Part shown: positions 9,757 through 18,665 of the stretch, in pieces
How positions within the stretch are numbered: position 1 is the stretch's first letter
Layout of the letters: each line of letters begins with the position of its first letter
Notes under the pieces: model-generated
Told to the model about the DNA's origin: nothing
Seen by the model: only the letters and a program-made list of their open reading frames with translations
Databases searched by the model: none
Position numbers and translations under genes: made by a program
NCBI RefSeq assembly: GCF_029167645.1
Contig: NZ_CP119147.1
Span: 3,986,501 to 4,050,500 of the forward strand
Length of the DNA stretch: 64,000 nucleotides
Direction: 5' to 3'
DNA from: Streptomyces sp. AM 2-1-1
Lineage (GTDB): Bacteria > Actinomycetota > Actinomycetes > Streptomycetales > Streptomycetaceae

Positions 9757-10674
9757 GTGATCGACATCCCCGAAGAGCTGATCGCCACCCAGACCATGTT
9801 CCGGGGGGCCGCCGGAAAGGCGTTCACCGATGCTCTCCCCGGGCTCGCCGCCCGCTACCTGCGGGAGTGGGGGCTGCGGACCGACGGGGCGCCGATGTAC
9901 GGGATGTGTGCCCTGGTCCTGCCGGTCGTCCGGGAGGCGGACGGCCTCCCGGGCGCGCTCAAACTCCAGTTGCTGGACGAGGAGTCGGCGGGGGAGGCGT
10001 GGGCACTGCGGGTGTGGGGCGAGGCGGGGGCCGGGACGGTCGCGCTGCTCCGCCACGACCCGGAGACCGGCGCGATGCTGCTGGAGCGCCTGGACGAGAG
10101 CCGTCCGCTCTCGGCGGTGCCCGACGCCCGGGAGGCGGTGGGCGTCCTCGCCGAGGTGCTGGCCCGGCTGGTGGCGGTTCCCGCGCCGCAGGGGCTGCGC
10201 ACGCTGGGGGAGATGGTCGCGCGGATGCTGGAGGAGACGCCCCGGGCGCTCGCGGTCCTCGCCGACGAGCGGGAGCGGCGGCTGGTCGCGGACTGCGCGG
10301 CCGCGGTGCGGGAGGTGGCCGGCGAGCCGGGCGACCGGCTGCTCCACTGGGACCTGCACTACGACAACGTGCTGGCCGGCCGCGCCGGCACGGACCGCGC
10401 CCACGCGTGGGTCGCCCTGGACCCGAAGCCGCTCGCGGGCGACCCGGGGTTCGAGCTCTTCCCCGCTCTCGACAACCGCTTCGACCCGGCGGAGATCCTC
10501 TGGCGTTTCGACGCCCTCAGCGAGGCGCTCGGCCCCGCCTGCGACCGGGAGCGGGCGCGCGCCTGGACCCTGGGCCGGGTCCTGCAGAACGTGCTGTGGC
10601 ACAGCAGGGAGGGCACGCACACCCTCGCCCCGGACCATGCCGAGATCGCCCGGCGGTTGCTGGGCCGGTCGTAG
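9757..10674 (+). CDS. APH(6)/hydroxyurea-type phosphotransferase
   Basis: 305-residue kinase of the aminoglycoside/hydroxyurea resistance family. It has the Brenner-type catalytic loop HWDLHYDNVL and the metal site ALDPKPLAGDPGFEL, typical of streptomycin 6-phosphotransferases and hydroxyurea kinases. The substrate may be an endogenous metabolite. I prefer the GTG at 9757 (MIDIPEELIATQTMF); a TTG at 9730 is also in frame. A -10-like TACGAT (9743-9748) ends 8 bases before the GTG and there is no ribosome site, so the mRNA is probably leaderless. The stop codon lies in a 19-bp tandem repeat. Confidence 0.85.
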   Translation: MIDIPEELIATQTMFRGAAGKAFTDALPGLAARYLREWGLRTDGAPMYGMCALVLPVVREADGLPGALKLQLLDEESAGEAWALRVWGEAGAGTVALLRHDPETGAMLLERLDESRPLSAVPDAREAVGVLAEVLARLVAVPAPQGLRTLGEMVARMLEETPRALAVLADERERRLVADCAAAVREVAGEPGDRLLHWDLHYDNVLAGRAGTDRAHAWVALDPKPLAGDPGFELFPALDNRFDPAEILWRFDALSEALGPACDRERARAWTLGRVLQNVLWHSREGTHTLAPDHAEIARRLLGRS

Positions 10675-10721
10675 CGGGCCGTGCGGGTCGTAGCGGGTCG
10701 TGCAGGTCGTAGGGGGGCGTG
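10665..10721. repeat. Three 19-bp tandem units spanning the stop codon
   Basis: Units CCGGTCGTAGCGGGCCGTG, CGGGTCGTAGCGGGTCGTG and CAGGTCGTAGGGGGGCGTG at 10665, 10684 and 10703. Each carries the TAG that ends the phosphotransferase gene in the first unit. Confidence 0.9.
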
Positions 10722-10983
10722 GCGGGTTGCGGACGCGGGCGGGACGGCAGGTCGCAAGCCCGGTGGGGAGCGGTCGGGCCTTCCCCGCGCGGCCGACTCC
10801 CGCGCGGGCAGCGGGCCTTCCTCCGCACCCGCACCGAACTGCGTTCATCCGTCGCACCGTTATGGACACCGTGCGGGGGGCCGTGTTCTGCTGCACACCG
10901 AGCAGAGATTTTGCAACGTGAGAAAAAGGGTCGGTGCGGCAGGGACGAGCCGCGGGCCGGCGCAGAGGAGAAGGGAGTCGCGT
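10722..10983. other. Upstream region of the GH31 gene
   Basis: About 260 bases without a gene, part of a 309-base gap. It contains a short A/T-rich stretch (10905-10927: GATTTTGCAACGTGAGAAAA) in an otherwise GC-rich context, which is the best place for a promoter or a LacI-type operator. I could not define a clear palindrome. Confidence 0.4.
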
Positions 10984-13900
10984 GTGAGAACCGCATCGAT
11001 GAGCCGGGGCGGCAGCCCACGGCGTGCGCGCCGGAGAGTGGGTGCCGTCGCCGCGCTGGCCGTGGCCGCGTCGACGACCCTGACCGGTACCGCCACCGCC
11101 ACCGCCACCGAGAGCCACGGCGCCAGGATCCCGACGGTCACCTCCGGGAACGCCCGCTTCGAGATCCTCTCGCCGACGCTCGTCCGTACCGAGTACGCCG
11201 GCGACGGCGCCTTCACCGACGCCCCCACCTTCAACGCGATCGGGCGCGACGGGTTCACCCCGACCGCCTACACCGCGCGGACGGAGGACGGGTGGCTGAC
11301 CGTCCGGACGAGCGCCATGACCCTGCGCTACCGGGTCGGCTCCGGGCCGTTCGACGCGGAGAACCTCTCCGTCCGGCTCGACGCGGGCGAGCGGCCGGTG
11401 ACCGCAGCCCCCTGGCAGCGGCTCGTCTGCGCGCTGGGCGCGCTCTGCGAGGCGGAGGATCTCCGGCTCGAAGGGCTCGGGACGGCGTCCGACCACCGCG
11501 ACCACACCGGCGCCGCCTTCGCCGCCGGCTTCGAGGCCACCGGCAGTTCGGTCGCCGCTGACATCGATGTCAAGGCAGCCGGGAGCTACCGCTTCGCCCT
11601 GAAGTACGCCAACTCCACCGGCGGCGACGGCAAGACGGAGACCCGCACCCTCTCGCTCTCCGTGGACGGCGGTGCGCCGCGGAAGGTGGAGCTCCCCGCC
11701 ACCGCGAACTGGGACACCTGGGCCGAGGCCACCGCCCAGGTGGAGCTGGGCGCGGGGCAGCACACCGTCGCGCTGACCCGGACCGCCGCGGACTCCGGCT
11801 CGGTGAACCTCGACAGCGTCGCCCTGCTCCGCGCGGACGACGACACCTACCCCTCCGCCACCACCACCGCCATCAAGGACTGCCGTTTCGGGACGAGTTG
11901 CGAGGCGGAGTCCGCCCGGATCGCCGGCACGGCCACCGGTGCACTGGACCACCCGGGGTACGCGGGCCACGGCTTCGTCGCCGAGCTCAACCAGCACGCG
12001 AGCCTGACCACGCACCTGGTCGGCGTCCCCGCCGACGGCGTCTACACGCTCCGGGTGCGGTACGCCAACGGGCAGGGCGGCGACGGCCTGCACCGGACGC
12101 GCACCGCCTCCGTGACGAGCACCGGCACGGACGTGACGAGCGGCGGCAGGGACCTGACGAGCACCGGCCCGGACGTGACGAGCGCCGGCCCGGACTCCGC
12201 CCCCGGCTCCACCGCCACCCTGGAGCTGCCCGCCACGAAGGACTGGAACGACTGGCAGGAGGCGGCGGTCCCGGTCAGCCTCCGGGCGGGCGCCAACGAC
12301 ATCACCCTGGGCTGCCCCGACCCGGCCAGCTGCCACGTCAACGCCGACACCCTCTCCGTGGCCTCCCCGGAGTCGGCCGCCCCGCAGCCGCACCTCGCGC
12401 TCGGCGGGTACCGCCGTGGTCTGGACGGCGTCTCCGGCCAGGGCAACGACCCCGTCACCACGCCGGGCCTGCTCAGCCGGGACGGCTGGTACCTCCTCGA
12501 CGACACCCCGTCCGCCCTGTACGACCCGGAGTCGAAGAAGGTCCGCCCCCGTCCCGCCCGGGGCGGTGCTCCCTACCAGGACGGTTACCTCTTCGGGTAC
12601 GGCCACGACTACAAGCGGGGCCTCACCGACCTGGCCACCCTGACCGGACCGCCCGCCCTGCTGCCCACCTGGGCCTACGGCGTCTGGTACTCCGAGTACA
12701 TCGACCGGACGGCCGCCGACTACCAGGACGAGATCCTGCCCGCCTTCCGCGCGGAGGGGGTCCCGCTCGACGTCCTGGTGACCGACACCGACTTCAAGGC
12801 CGGTGACACCTGGCGCGGTTGGGAGATCGACCCGGCCAAGTTCCCTGACGCGAAGGGCTTCTTCGACTGGTCCGAGGCGCAGGGACTGCACAACACGCTC
12901 AACACGCACCCGAGCATCCAGGGCTCCGACCCCCAGTTCGCGCGGGCCCAGGCGACCGCCAGGGGCAAGCTGGTCAAGGGCGGTTGCCGTGCCGACTGCT
13001 ACGTCTTCGACTTCGGTGACGCGGACCAGCTCAGGGCGTACATGGATCTGCACCGGACCATGGACGAGCAGGGCGTCGACTTCTGGTGGCTCGACTGGTG
13101 CTGCGACGCCTCGCAGTCCTCGCTCGCCGGCGTGACCCCGGACGCGTGGATCAACCAGCAGTACGCCGACGACTCCGCCCGGGCCGTCGGCCGGGGCTTC
13201 GTCCTCTCCCGTGCCTACGGCTCGCTCCAGGCCGGCGGGTACAGCGGCCAGCAGGCCCTGCCGACCGGCCCCTGGGCCGACAAGCGCTCCACCGTCCACT
13301 TCACCGGCGACACCGCCTCCACCTGGGGCACCCTGCGCTTCGAGGTCGGCTACACCCCGGGTGAGTCCGCGGCGACCGGCATGGCGTCGATCACCCACGA
13401 CATCGGCGGCCACAACGACACGACGGGTCTGCCCGGTGCGGAGGAGGGCACCCACAAGCTCCCCGACGACCTGTACGCCCGGTGGGTTCAGTTCGGCACC
13501 TTCCAGCCCGTCGACCGCCTGCACAGCAACCACAGCGACCGGCTGCCGTGGCAGTACGGCCCCGCGGCCCGGAAGTCCGCCGACGCCTTCCTCAACCTCC
13601 GCGAGAACCTGGTGCCGTACACCTACACCCTCGCCGAGGAGGCGAACCGGACCGGCGTACCGATCGTCCGCCCCGCCTACCTGGAGTACCCCGAGGAGCA
13701 GGCGGCGTACGCGGCCGCCGGCAGCGAGTACTTCTACGGCTCCGACGTCCTGGTCGCCCCGGTGACCACCCCCGGTGAGTCCGCCACCACCCCGGTCTGG
13801 TTCCCGCCGGGCCGGTGGACCGACTACTTCACCGGCGCGACCTACACGGGCGGGGAGGGCGGCACCACGCGGGACGTCACCACCACCCTCGACACGATGC

Positions 13901-14331
13901 CCGTCTTCATCAGGTCCGGCGGCATCATGCCGACCCGCAGCGAGAACGTCACCGACAACGCCCGCAATCCGCTGACCGACGTCACCCTCTCCGTCGCCGC
14001 CGGCGCCTCCGGTTCGTACACGCTGTACGAGGACGACGGCACCACGGCGACGGGGAAGGTCCGGAGCGCCACGACGGCCGTCTCCTACCGGGAGAAGGGC
14101 TCGCTCAGGACCGTGACCGTCGCCGGGACCAAGGGCTCCTACGACGGCCAGGTGAAGAACCGCCGCTGGACCCTCTCCCTCCTGGGCACCACCCACGCCC
14201 CCACCGAGGTGACCGCACGCGGCAAGCGGCTCGCCCGCGACGCGTACACCTGGGACGAGGCGACCGGCGTGCTCACCGTCACGCTCCCGAAGCAGTCGGT
14301 GCGCACACCGGCCGTGGTGACCGTGCGGTAG
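10984..14331 (+). CDS. Secreted GH31 glycosidase with two CBM-like insertions
   Basis: 1115 residues; GTG start with a GGAG/GGGAG ribosome site 6-10 bases upstream. The N-terminus MRTASMSRGGSPRRARRR plus a hydrophobic core and Ala-rich cleavage region is a signal peptide. Order: GH31 N-terminal domain (from ~50), two CBM35/CBM6-like modules (~140-280 and ~300-460, each with the W-x-x-W pattern DWNDWQEA), the GH31 barrel (~540-900), a proximal beta domain and a DUF5110-type module (YTLYEDDGT). The nucleophile is probably Asp704 in FWWLDWCCD and the acid/base Asp776 in HFTGDTAST. The family covers alpha-glucosidases, alpha-xylosidases and related enzymes; the substrate is not known. It acts outside the cell. 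Confidence 0.92.
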   Translation: MRTASMSRGGSPRRARRRVGAVAALAVAASTTLTGTATATATESHGARIPTVTSGNARFEILSPTLVRTEYAGDGAFTDAPTFNAIGRDGFTPTAYTARTEDGWLTVRTSAMTLRYRVGSGPFDAENLSVRLDAGERPVTAAPWQRLVCALGALCEAEDLRLEGLGTASDHRDHTGAAFAAGFEATGSSVAADIDVKAAGSYRFALKYANSTGGDGKTETRTLSLSVDGGAPRKVELPATANWDTWAEATAQVELGAGQHTVALTRTAADSGSVNLDSVALLRADDDTYPSATTTAIKDCRFGTSCEAESARIAGTATGALDHPGYAGHGFVAELNQHASLTTHLVGVPADGVYTLRVRYANGQGGDGLHRTRTASVTSTGTDVTSGGRDLTSTGPDVTSAGPDSAPGSTATLELPATKDWNDWQEAAVPVSLRAGANDITLGCPDPASCHVNADTLSVASPESAAPQPHLALGGYRRGLDGVSGQGNDPVTTPGLLSRDGWYLLDDTPSALYDPESKKVRPRPARGGAPYQDGYLFGYGHDYKRGLTDLATLTGPPALLPTWAYGVWYSEYIDRTAADYQDEILPAFRAEGVPLDVLVTDTDFKAGDTWRGWEIDPAKFPDAKGFFDWSEAQGLHNTLNTHPSIQGSDPQFARAQATARGKLVKGGCRADCYVFDFGDADQLRAYMDLHRTMDEQGVDFWWLDWCCDASQSSLAGVTPDAWINQQYADDSARAVGRGFVLSRAYGSLQAGGYSGQQALPTGPWADKRSTVHFTGDTASTWGTLRFEVGYTPGESAATGMASITHDIGGHNDTTGLPGAEEGTHKLPDDLYARWVQFGTFQPVDRLHSNHSDRLPWQYGPAARKSADAFLNLRENLVPYTYTLAEEANRTGVPIVRPAYLEYPEEQAAYAAAGSEYFYGSDVLVAPVTTPGESATTPVWFPPGRWTDYFTGATYTGGEGGTTRDVTTTLDTMPVFIRSGGIMPTRSENVTDNARNPLTDVTLSVAAGASGSYTLYEDDGTTATGKVRSATTAVSYREKGSLRTVTVAGTKGSYDGQVKNRRWTLSLLGTTHAPTEVTARGKRLARDAYTWDEATGVLTVTLPKQSVRTPAVVTVR
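12112..12195 (+). repeat. Four 21-bp repeats coding a heptapeptide inside the second CBM
   Basis: Units at 12112, 12133, 12154 and 12175, in frame, encoding VTSTGTD, VTSGGRD, LTSTGPD and VTSAGPD (residues 377-404 of the GH31 protein). They sit inside the second carbohydrate-binding-like module, where the first module has only a short loop, so this is an expanded loop. Confidence 0.9.
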
Positions 14332-14391
14332 CCGGTAGCCGGAATCCGGCACCCGGAAGGCGGTGGGGCGGTGGGGCGGGGGCCCACCGCC

Positions 14392-14415
14392 GCCCGCACC
14401 CGTCCGGGTGCGGGC
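14392..14415 (+). terminator. Hairpin terminator after the GH31 gene
   Basis: Perfect 10-bp stem GCCCGCACCC / GGGTGCGGGC with a GTCC tetraloop, 60 bases after the GH31 stop and 30 bases before the GNAT start. Confidence 0.7.
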
Positions 14416-14444
14416 CCTCCACCCGCCGCGTCTACGCTGCCCCC

Positions 14445-14924
14445 ATGATTCGTACCGCCACCGCAGCAGACGTCCCCGCCCTCCACGCCATGGTCCGTGA
14501 GCTGGCCGCGTACGAGAAGGCGCTCGACGAGGTGCGGGCCACCGAGGCCCAGTTGCACGAGGCCCTCTTCGGTGAGCGGCCCGCCGCCTACGCCCACGTC
14601 GCCGTCTCCGACGAGGACGGCGAGACCGTCGGCTTCGCGCTGTGGTTCCTCAACTTCTCCACCTGGCGCGGTGTCCACGGCATCTACCTCGAAGACCTCT
14701 ACGTGCGCCCCGAGCGCCGCGGCGGCGGCCACGGCAAGGCCCTGCTGACCGAGCTCGCCCGGATCTGCGTGGACCGGGGGTACGGCCGCCTGGAGTGGTC
14801 GGTGCTCGACTGGAACACCCCCTCCATCGCCTTCTACGAGTCCCTCGGCGCCCGCCCGCAGGACGAGTGGACCGTCTACCGGCTCACCGACGACGCGCTG
14901 GGGCGGCTGGGCGGCGTGCGGTAG
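14445..14924 (+). CDS. GNAT acetyltransferase, diamine-acetyltransferase-like
   Basis: 159 residues with the full GNAT fold: YLEDLYVRPERRGGGHGKALL is the acetyl-CoA pyrophosphate loop (R/Q-x-x-G-x-G/A), and WSVLDWNTPSIAFYESLGA is motif B. The YLEDLYV and NFSTW segments match the spermidine/spermine and thialysine acetyltransferase subgroup, so a small amine substrate is plausible. The ATG at 14445 has no ribosome site but a TACGCT -10-like box 7 bases before it (14433-14438), suggesting a leaderless mRNA. Confidence 0.9.
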   Translation: MIRTATAADVPALHAMVRELAAYEKALDEVRATEAQLHEALFGERPAAYAHVAVSDEDGETVGFALWFLNFSTWRGVHGIYLEDLYVRPERRGGGHGKALLTELARICVDRGYGRLEWSVLDWNTPSIAFYESLGARPQDEWTVYRLTDDALGRLGGVR

Positions 14925-15007
14925 CCGACCCCGTCGGCGGTCTGGCCCGGGACGGCCGACCGCCGTGCGGACGCGTGGCTGTCGGACGCGTACGACACGA
15001 TGGGCGC

Positions 15008-15709
15008 ATGGCAACGAGCGCGGGCAGGGGCAGGGGCAGGACCACCGGCAAGCCGAAGGACGTGGCACCGGCGAGACGGCCGCAGGTGCGGCTGCCACCG
15101 CTCGTCCCGTACGCGGACGCCGGGCTGGAGGCGGACGGGGACTACGACGGGCTGCGGTTCGAGGCCGTGGACCTCGCCGACCAGTCGGGGCGCGGCGCCC
15201 GGTTCATGGACTGCGCGCTGGACGGCTGCGCCCTGGACCGTACGGAGCTGGTGCGGGCCCGCTTCCTCGACTCGGTGCTGACCGGCGTGCGGGGTGTGGC
15301 GACCGAGCTGGCCGAGGCGTCGCTGCGCGACGTGGAGATCGTGGACGCACGGCTCGGCGGGGTGCAGATGCACGGGGCGGTGCTGGAGCGCGTGGTGGTG
15401 CGCGGCGGGAAGATCGACTACCTCAACCTGCGCGCCGCCCGCCTCACCGACGTCGTCTTCGAGGGCTGCGTGCTCGCCGAACCGGACTTCGCGGACGCCC
15501 GGCTGGTACGGGTGGAGTTCCGCGACTGCGTGCTGCGGCGGGCCGACTTCACCAACGCCACCATGGATGCGGTGGATCTGCGGGCCGCCGCCGAACTGGA
15601 CATCGCCCGGGGTGTGGAACGCCTGGCGGGCGCGGTCATCAGCCCGGTGCAGCTGATGGAGCTGGCCCCGGCGTTCGCGGCGCAGATCGGGGTGCGGGTG
15701 GAGGCGTGA
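15008..15709 (+). CDS. Pentapeptide-repeat protein
   Basis: 233 residues. From about residue 50 to 190 the sequence follows A(D/N)LXX-type repeats (for example ARFMDCALDGCALDRTELV and DADFTNATMDAVDL), which form a right-handed quadrilateral beta helix. The first 35 residues are basic and disordered. Some family members protect DNA gyrase by mimicking DNA, but most have no known role and nothing here decides it. The ATG at 15008 lacks a clear ribosome site. Confidence 0.88.
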   Translation: MATSAGRGRGRTTGKPKDVAPARRPQVRLPPLVPYADAGLEADGDYDGLRFEAVDLADQSGRGARFMDCALDGCALDRTELVRARFLDSVLTGVRGVATELAEASLRDVEIVDARLGGVQMHGAVLERVVVRGGKIDYLNLRAARLTDVVFEGCVLAEPDFADARLVRVEFRDCVLRRADFTNATMDAVDLRAAAELDIARGVERLAGAVISPVQLMELAPAFAAQIGVRVEA

Positions 15710-15722
15710 GACCGGTTGGACC

Positions 15723-15744
15723 CCCCCGCGCTCAGACGCGGGGG
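15723..15744. terminator. Bidirectional hairpin between convergent genes
   Basis: 8-bp stem CCCCCGCG / CGCGGGGG. The stop codon of the minus-strand gene (15732-15734) lies in its loop. Confidence 0.6.
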
Positions 15745-16229
15745 AAGCGCGCCTGGAGGTCCCAGATCACCGGGTTGTCGGCGAGTCCGTCGTGCAGGTC
15801 CGAGAGGTCGGCGATCAGGTCCTGGAGGAAGTCGCGGGCCTCGCGGCGCAGCAGGGAGTGGCCGAAGGTGAGCGGCGGCTCGTCGGCGGCCATCCAGTCC
15901 GCCTCGATGTCCACCCATCCGAAGCGGCGGGCGAAGAGCATGCGGTCGGCGGACTCGGTGAAGTCCAGCTCGGCGAAGTGCTCGCGGCTGGAGCGGTTGC
16001 CGCGCGGGTCCTTGTCCAGCTGCTCGACGATGTCGCAGAGCGCCCACGCGAAGTCGAGCACCGGCACCCATCCCCAGGCCGTGGAGACTTCGCGGTCCGC
16101 CTTGGTGTCCGCGAGGTACACGTCACCGGAGAACAGGTCGTGCCGCAGCGCGTGGACGTCCGCGCGGCGGTAGTCGGTCTGCGGCGGGTCGGGGAAGCGA
16201 CGGGAGAGGGAGTAGCCGATGTCGAGCAC
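15732..16229 (-). CDS. Conserved protein of unknown function
   Basis: 165 residues, acidic and soluble, not assigned to a named domain. Aromatic-rich motifs (TAWGWVPVLDFAWALCDIV, FGWVDIEADWMAADEPPLTF) and the lack of signal or membrane segments suggest a folded cytoplasmic protein. It starts with a GTG (16227-16229) without a clear ribosome site. It converges on the pentapeptide-repeat gene, with a hairpin over its stop codon. Confidence 0.75.
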   Translation of the reverse strand: MLDIGYSLSRRFPDPPQTDYRRADVHALRHDLFSGDVYLADTKADREVSTAWGWVPVLDFAWALCDIVEQLDKDPRGNRSSREHFAELDFTESADRMLFARRFGWVDIEADWMAADEPPLTFGHSLLRREARDFLQDLIADLSDLHDGLADNPVIWDLQARFPRV

Positions 16230-16329
16230 GGTTCGATGGTGTCATGCCCGGGGCGGGCGCCGGTACGGACGGCCGCCCGGACCGGGGTGACCTGCGGCAC
16301 CGGCCGGGCGCCGGGCCGGCCGCCCCGGT

Positions 16330-16989
16330 TCAGGGCAGCAGGCGTTCCTCGTTGGCTTTGGCGACCGCTCCGGCACGGGTCTCGACGCCGAGCTTGTCGT
16401 AGATGCGTCCCAGGTGGGTCTTGACCGTCGCCTCGCTGATGAAGAGCGCGCGGGCGATGTCCCGGTTGCCGAGCCCCCGGGCGAGCTGCCCGAGGATGTC
16501 CCGCTCGCGGTCGGTGAGGACGGGCGCGGGCGTACGCAGGCGGGCCATCACCCGGTCCGCGACGGGCGGCGAGAGCGTGGTGCGGCCCACCGCGGCGGCC
16601 CGGATCGCGGCGAACAACTCCTCGGGGCGCTCCGCCTTCAGCAGGTAGCCGGTGGCTCCGGCCCCGATCGCCCGTGTGATGTCGGCGTCGGTGTCGTACG
16701 TCGTGAGGACGAGGACGTGCGGCGCCGGCCCGCGTTCTTCCGCGCCGTCTCCGGCCGCGTGGGCGGTGATCCGGCGGGTGGCTTCGACGCCGTCGATGCC
16801 GGGCCCGAGCTGGAGGTCCATCAGGACGACGTCCGGGGCGAGCCGGGCGGCCAGTACCACCGCCTCCTCGCCGCTGCCGGCTTCGGCCACGACGTCGAGG
16901 TCCGGTTCGCTGCCGAGGAGGGCGAGCAGCCCGGCGCGCACGACGGCGTGATCGTCGCAGACCAGGACGCGTACGGTACGGCGGTTCAT
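16330..16989 (-). CDS. LuxR-type response regulator, SenR-like
   Basis: 219 residues: a receiver domain with the acidic pair CDDH (residues 11-14) and phospho-acceptor Asp58 in VVLMDLQLG, then a NarL/LuxR helix-turn-helix (LTDRERDILGQLARGLGNRDIA...ISEATVKTHLGRIYDKLG). It should bind DNA after phosphorylation by the kinase encoded just upstream. The ATG overlaps the kinase stop as ATGA, which indicates translational coupling. With the kinase and the divergent heme-binding protein it matches the SenS-SenR-HbpS layout of streptomycetes. Confidence 0.93.
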   Translation of the reverse strand: MNRRTVRVLVCDDHAVVRAGLLALLGSEPDLDVVAEAGSGEEAVVLAARLAPDVVLMDLQLGPGIDGVEATRRITAHAAGDGAEERGPAPHVLVLTTYDTDADITRAIGAGATGYLLKAERPEELFAAIRAAAVGRTTLSPPVADRVMARLRTPAPVLTDRERDILGQLARGLGNRDIARALFISEATVKTHLGRIYDKLGVETRAGAVAKANEERLLP

Positions 16990-18386
16990 CCGGACTCCTG
17001 TGGGGTGACGGGTTCCCGCGTGAGGGCGGACCGGGTGCCCGGCAGCGGGATCTCCGCCGACAGCACGGTGCCCTCGCCGGGGGACGACTCGATGGTCAGC
17101 CGTCCGCCGAGCTGCCGTACCCGGGCGCGTATCGCGGGCAGCCCGTGACCGCGGCCGGACACGGTGCCGTCGGGTGCTCCGCCCGCCGCCGGGCCGTCCG
17201 TGGCGAAGCCGCGACCGTCGTCCGCGACGTCGAGGACGACCCGGTCGTCGAGGTGGGTGAGGGTGAGCCCGGCGGTGGCCGCACCGGCGTGCTCGGTGAC
17301 GTTGGCCAGCGCGCCCTGGGCGATGCGCAGCAGCGCCGACTGCACCCGGTCCGGCAGGGGGCTCCGCGCGGATCCCTCCACGTGGCAGCGCACGGCCGGC
17401 CCGCCCGTCGCGGTGGTCCGGGCGGCGAGCGCGCCGAGGGCCGCCTCCAGCCCTTCGCCCGCCGCGAGGTCGGCCGGTGCCAGGTCGTGGACGAAGCGCC
17501 GGGCCTCGGCGAGGTTGCGGGCCGCGATGCCGGCCGCCGTACGGACGTGGGCGCGGGCGGTGCCCGGCTCGGTCTCCCAGGTGCGGTCGGCCGCCTGGAG
17601 CAGCATCCGCTGGCTGGAGAGACCCTGCGCGAGGGTGTCGTGGATCTCCATGGCGAGCCGCTGGCGCTCGGCGAGGGTGCCCTCGCGGCGTTCGGTCGCG
17701 GCCAGTTCGCGCCGGGTCAGGACCAGGTCGTCGATGAGTTGGCGCTGGCGTACGGCGAGTTCCTGCTGCCGGTCGGCCTGGCGGCGTACGTGGACGAGCA
17801 CGGCGGTCGCCACGGCGGCGACGGCGGGCGGCGCCAGCACGAGGTTGGGGTCGAAGCCGGTCGCCAGCCGCAGCTGTGCGGCCACCACGAACGCGGTGAG
17901 CAGGGTGACCAGGACGAGTGCGGCGCGGGGCGGGAGCAGTCGCAGCCCGGTGGAGAAGAGCGGTACGGCGCACCACGCGAAGCTCGGCGCCAGGACGACC
18001 AGCACCATCCAGACGGCGACGAGCCCCGCGAGCCAGGCGAACCGGCGCGGGGTGGGCCGCGAGCCGAGCACCGGGCCGAGGGCGTACACGAGGGCGAGGG
18101 CGGCGGAGAGCCCGACGATCCACGGCGTCCGGGCCTCCCCGGGATGGCGCATCAGGAACCGGGTGAGCGAGGCGCCCAGCAGCAGGAAGAAGGCGGCGTG
18201 CAGCAGCAGCGCCAGCCACCGGGCATCGGGGTCCGGGGTGTGCGCCACGGACGATCCGGGTCCGCGCGGGTCCGCCGCGAGCCTCTCCGCCGGGCTCTCC
18301 CGCCCCGGGACGTCGTGCGCCGGGCCGTCGTGCGCCGGGCCGTCGCGCTCCGGTTCCCCGTGCGCCGGGCCGCCTCTCCGCCGCAC
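16986..18386 (-). CDS. Sensor histidine kinase (HisKA_3 type), SenS-like
   Basis: 466 residues. After a Pro/His/Asp-rich N-terminus with repeats of GPAHD come five predicted membrane helices (about 57-79, 89-108, 116-135, 150-172 and 183-200). A coiled region follows, then the DHp motif AMEIHDTLAQGLSSQ with phospho-His249 and an ATPase domain (DVADDGRGF, GHGLPAIRARV). Five membrane helices and the NarL-family partner agree with SenS, which senses redox stress through the secreted HbpS. The GTG start at 18384-18386 has AGGTGG 5 bases upstream. The 15-bp DNA repeats behind the N-terminal GPAHD copies suggest length variation. Confidence 0.9.
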   Translation of the reverse strand: MRRRGGPAHGEPERDGPAHDGPAHDVPGRESPAERLAADPRGPGSSVAHTPDPDARWLALLLHAAFFLLLGASLTRFLMRHPGEARTPWIVGLSAALALVYALGPVLGSRPTPRRFAWLAGLVAVWMVLVVLAPSFAWCAVPLFSTGLRLLPPRAALVLVTLLTAFVVAAQLRLATGFDPNLVLAPPAVAAVATAVLVHVRRQADRQQELAVRQRQLIDDLVLTRRELAATERREGTLAERQRLAMEIHDTLAQGLSSQRMLLQAADRTWETEPGTARAHVRTAAGIAARNLAEARRFVHDLAPADLAAGEGLEAALGALAARTTATGGPAVRCHVEGSARSPLPDRVQSALLRIAQGALANVTEHAGAATAGLTLTHLDDRVVLDVADDGRGFATDGPAAGGAPDGTVSGRGHGLPAIRARVRQLGGRLTIESSPGEGTVLSAEIPLPGTRSALTREPVTPQESG

Positions 18387-18665
18387 CGTCCACCTGCCTC
18401 GCGCTCGCTGCCCTCGGTGCTCCCGGCCGTGTGCGGCGGCTCGTGCCGCCTACGCCGTGAGCTGGGCGGATGCGCCCATGCCCTCCATGGTGGCCCGGGC
18501 GGGCCACCCCCGCATCAACCGATCGGCCGACAGCGGGGTCCACCGGGTGGCACCGCGGTGCGAGCCGGTCCGACGACCGTACGGGCCGGGTTCCGGCCGG
18601 AGCATCGATACAGGAGCGCCACCGCCGACCGGCCGGGCGCCACGATCCCCCCGGAGGAACCCGCC

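Noticed and set aside
9637..14352. 1571-codon minus-strand open frame over the phosphotransferase and GH31 genes
   Set aside because: Mirror frame of two clearly real plus-strand genes; Gly/Val/Arg-rich and without recognisable domains.
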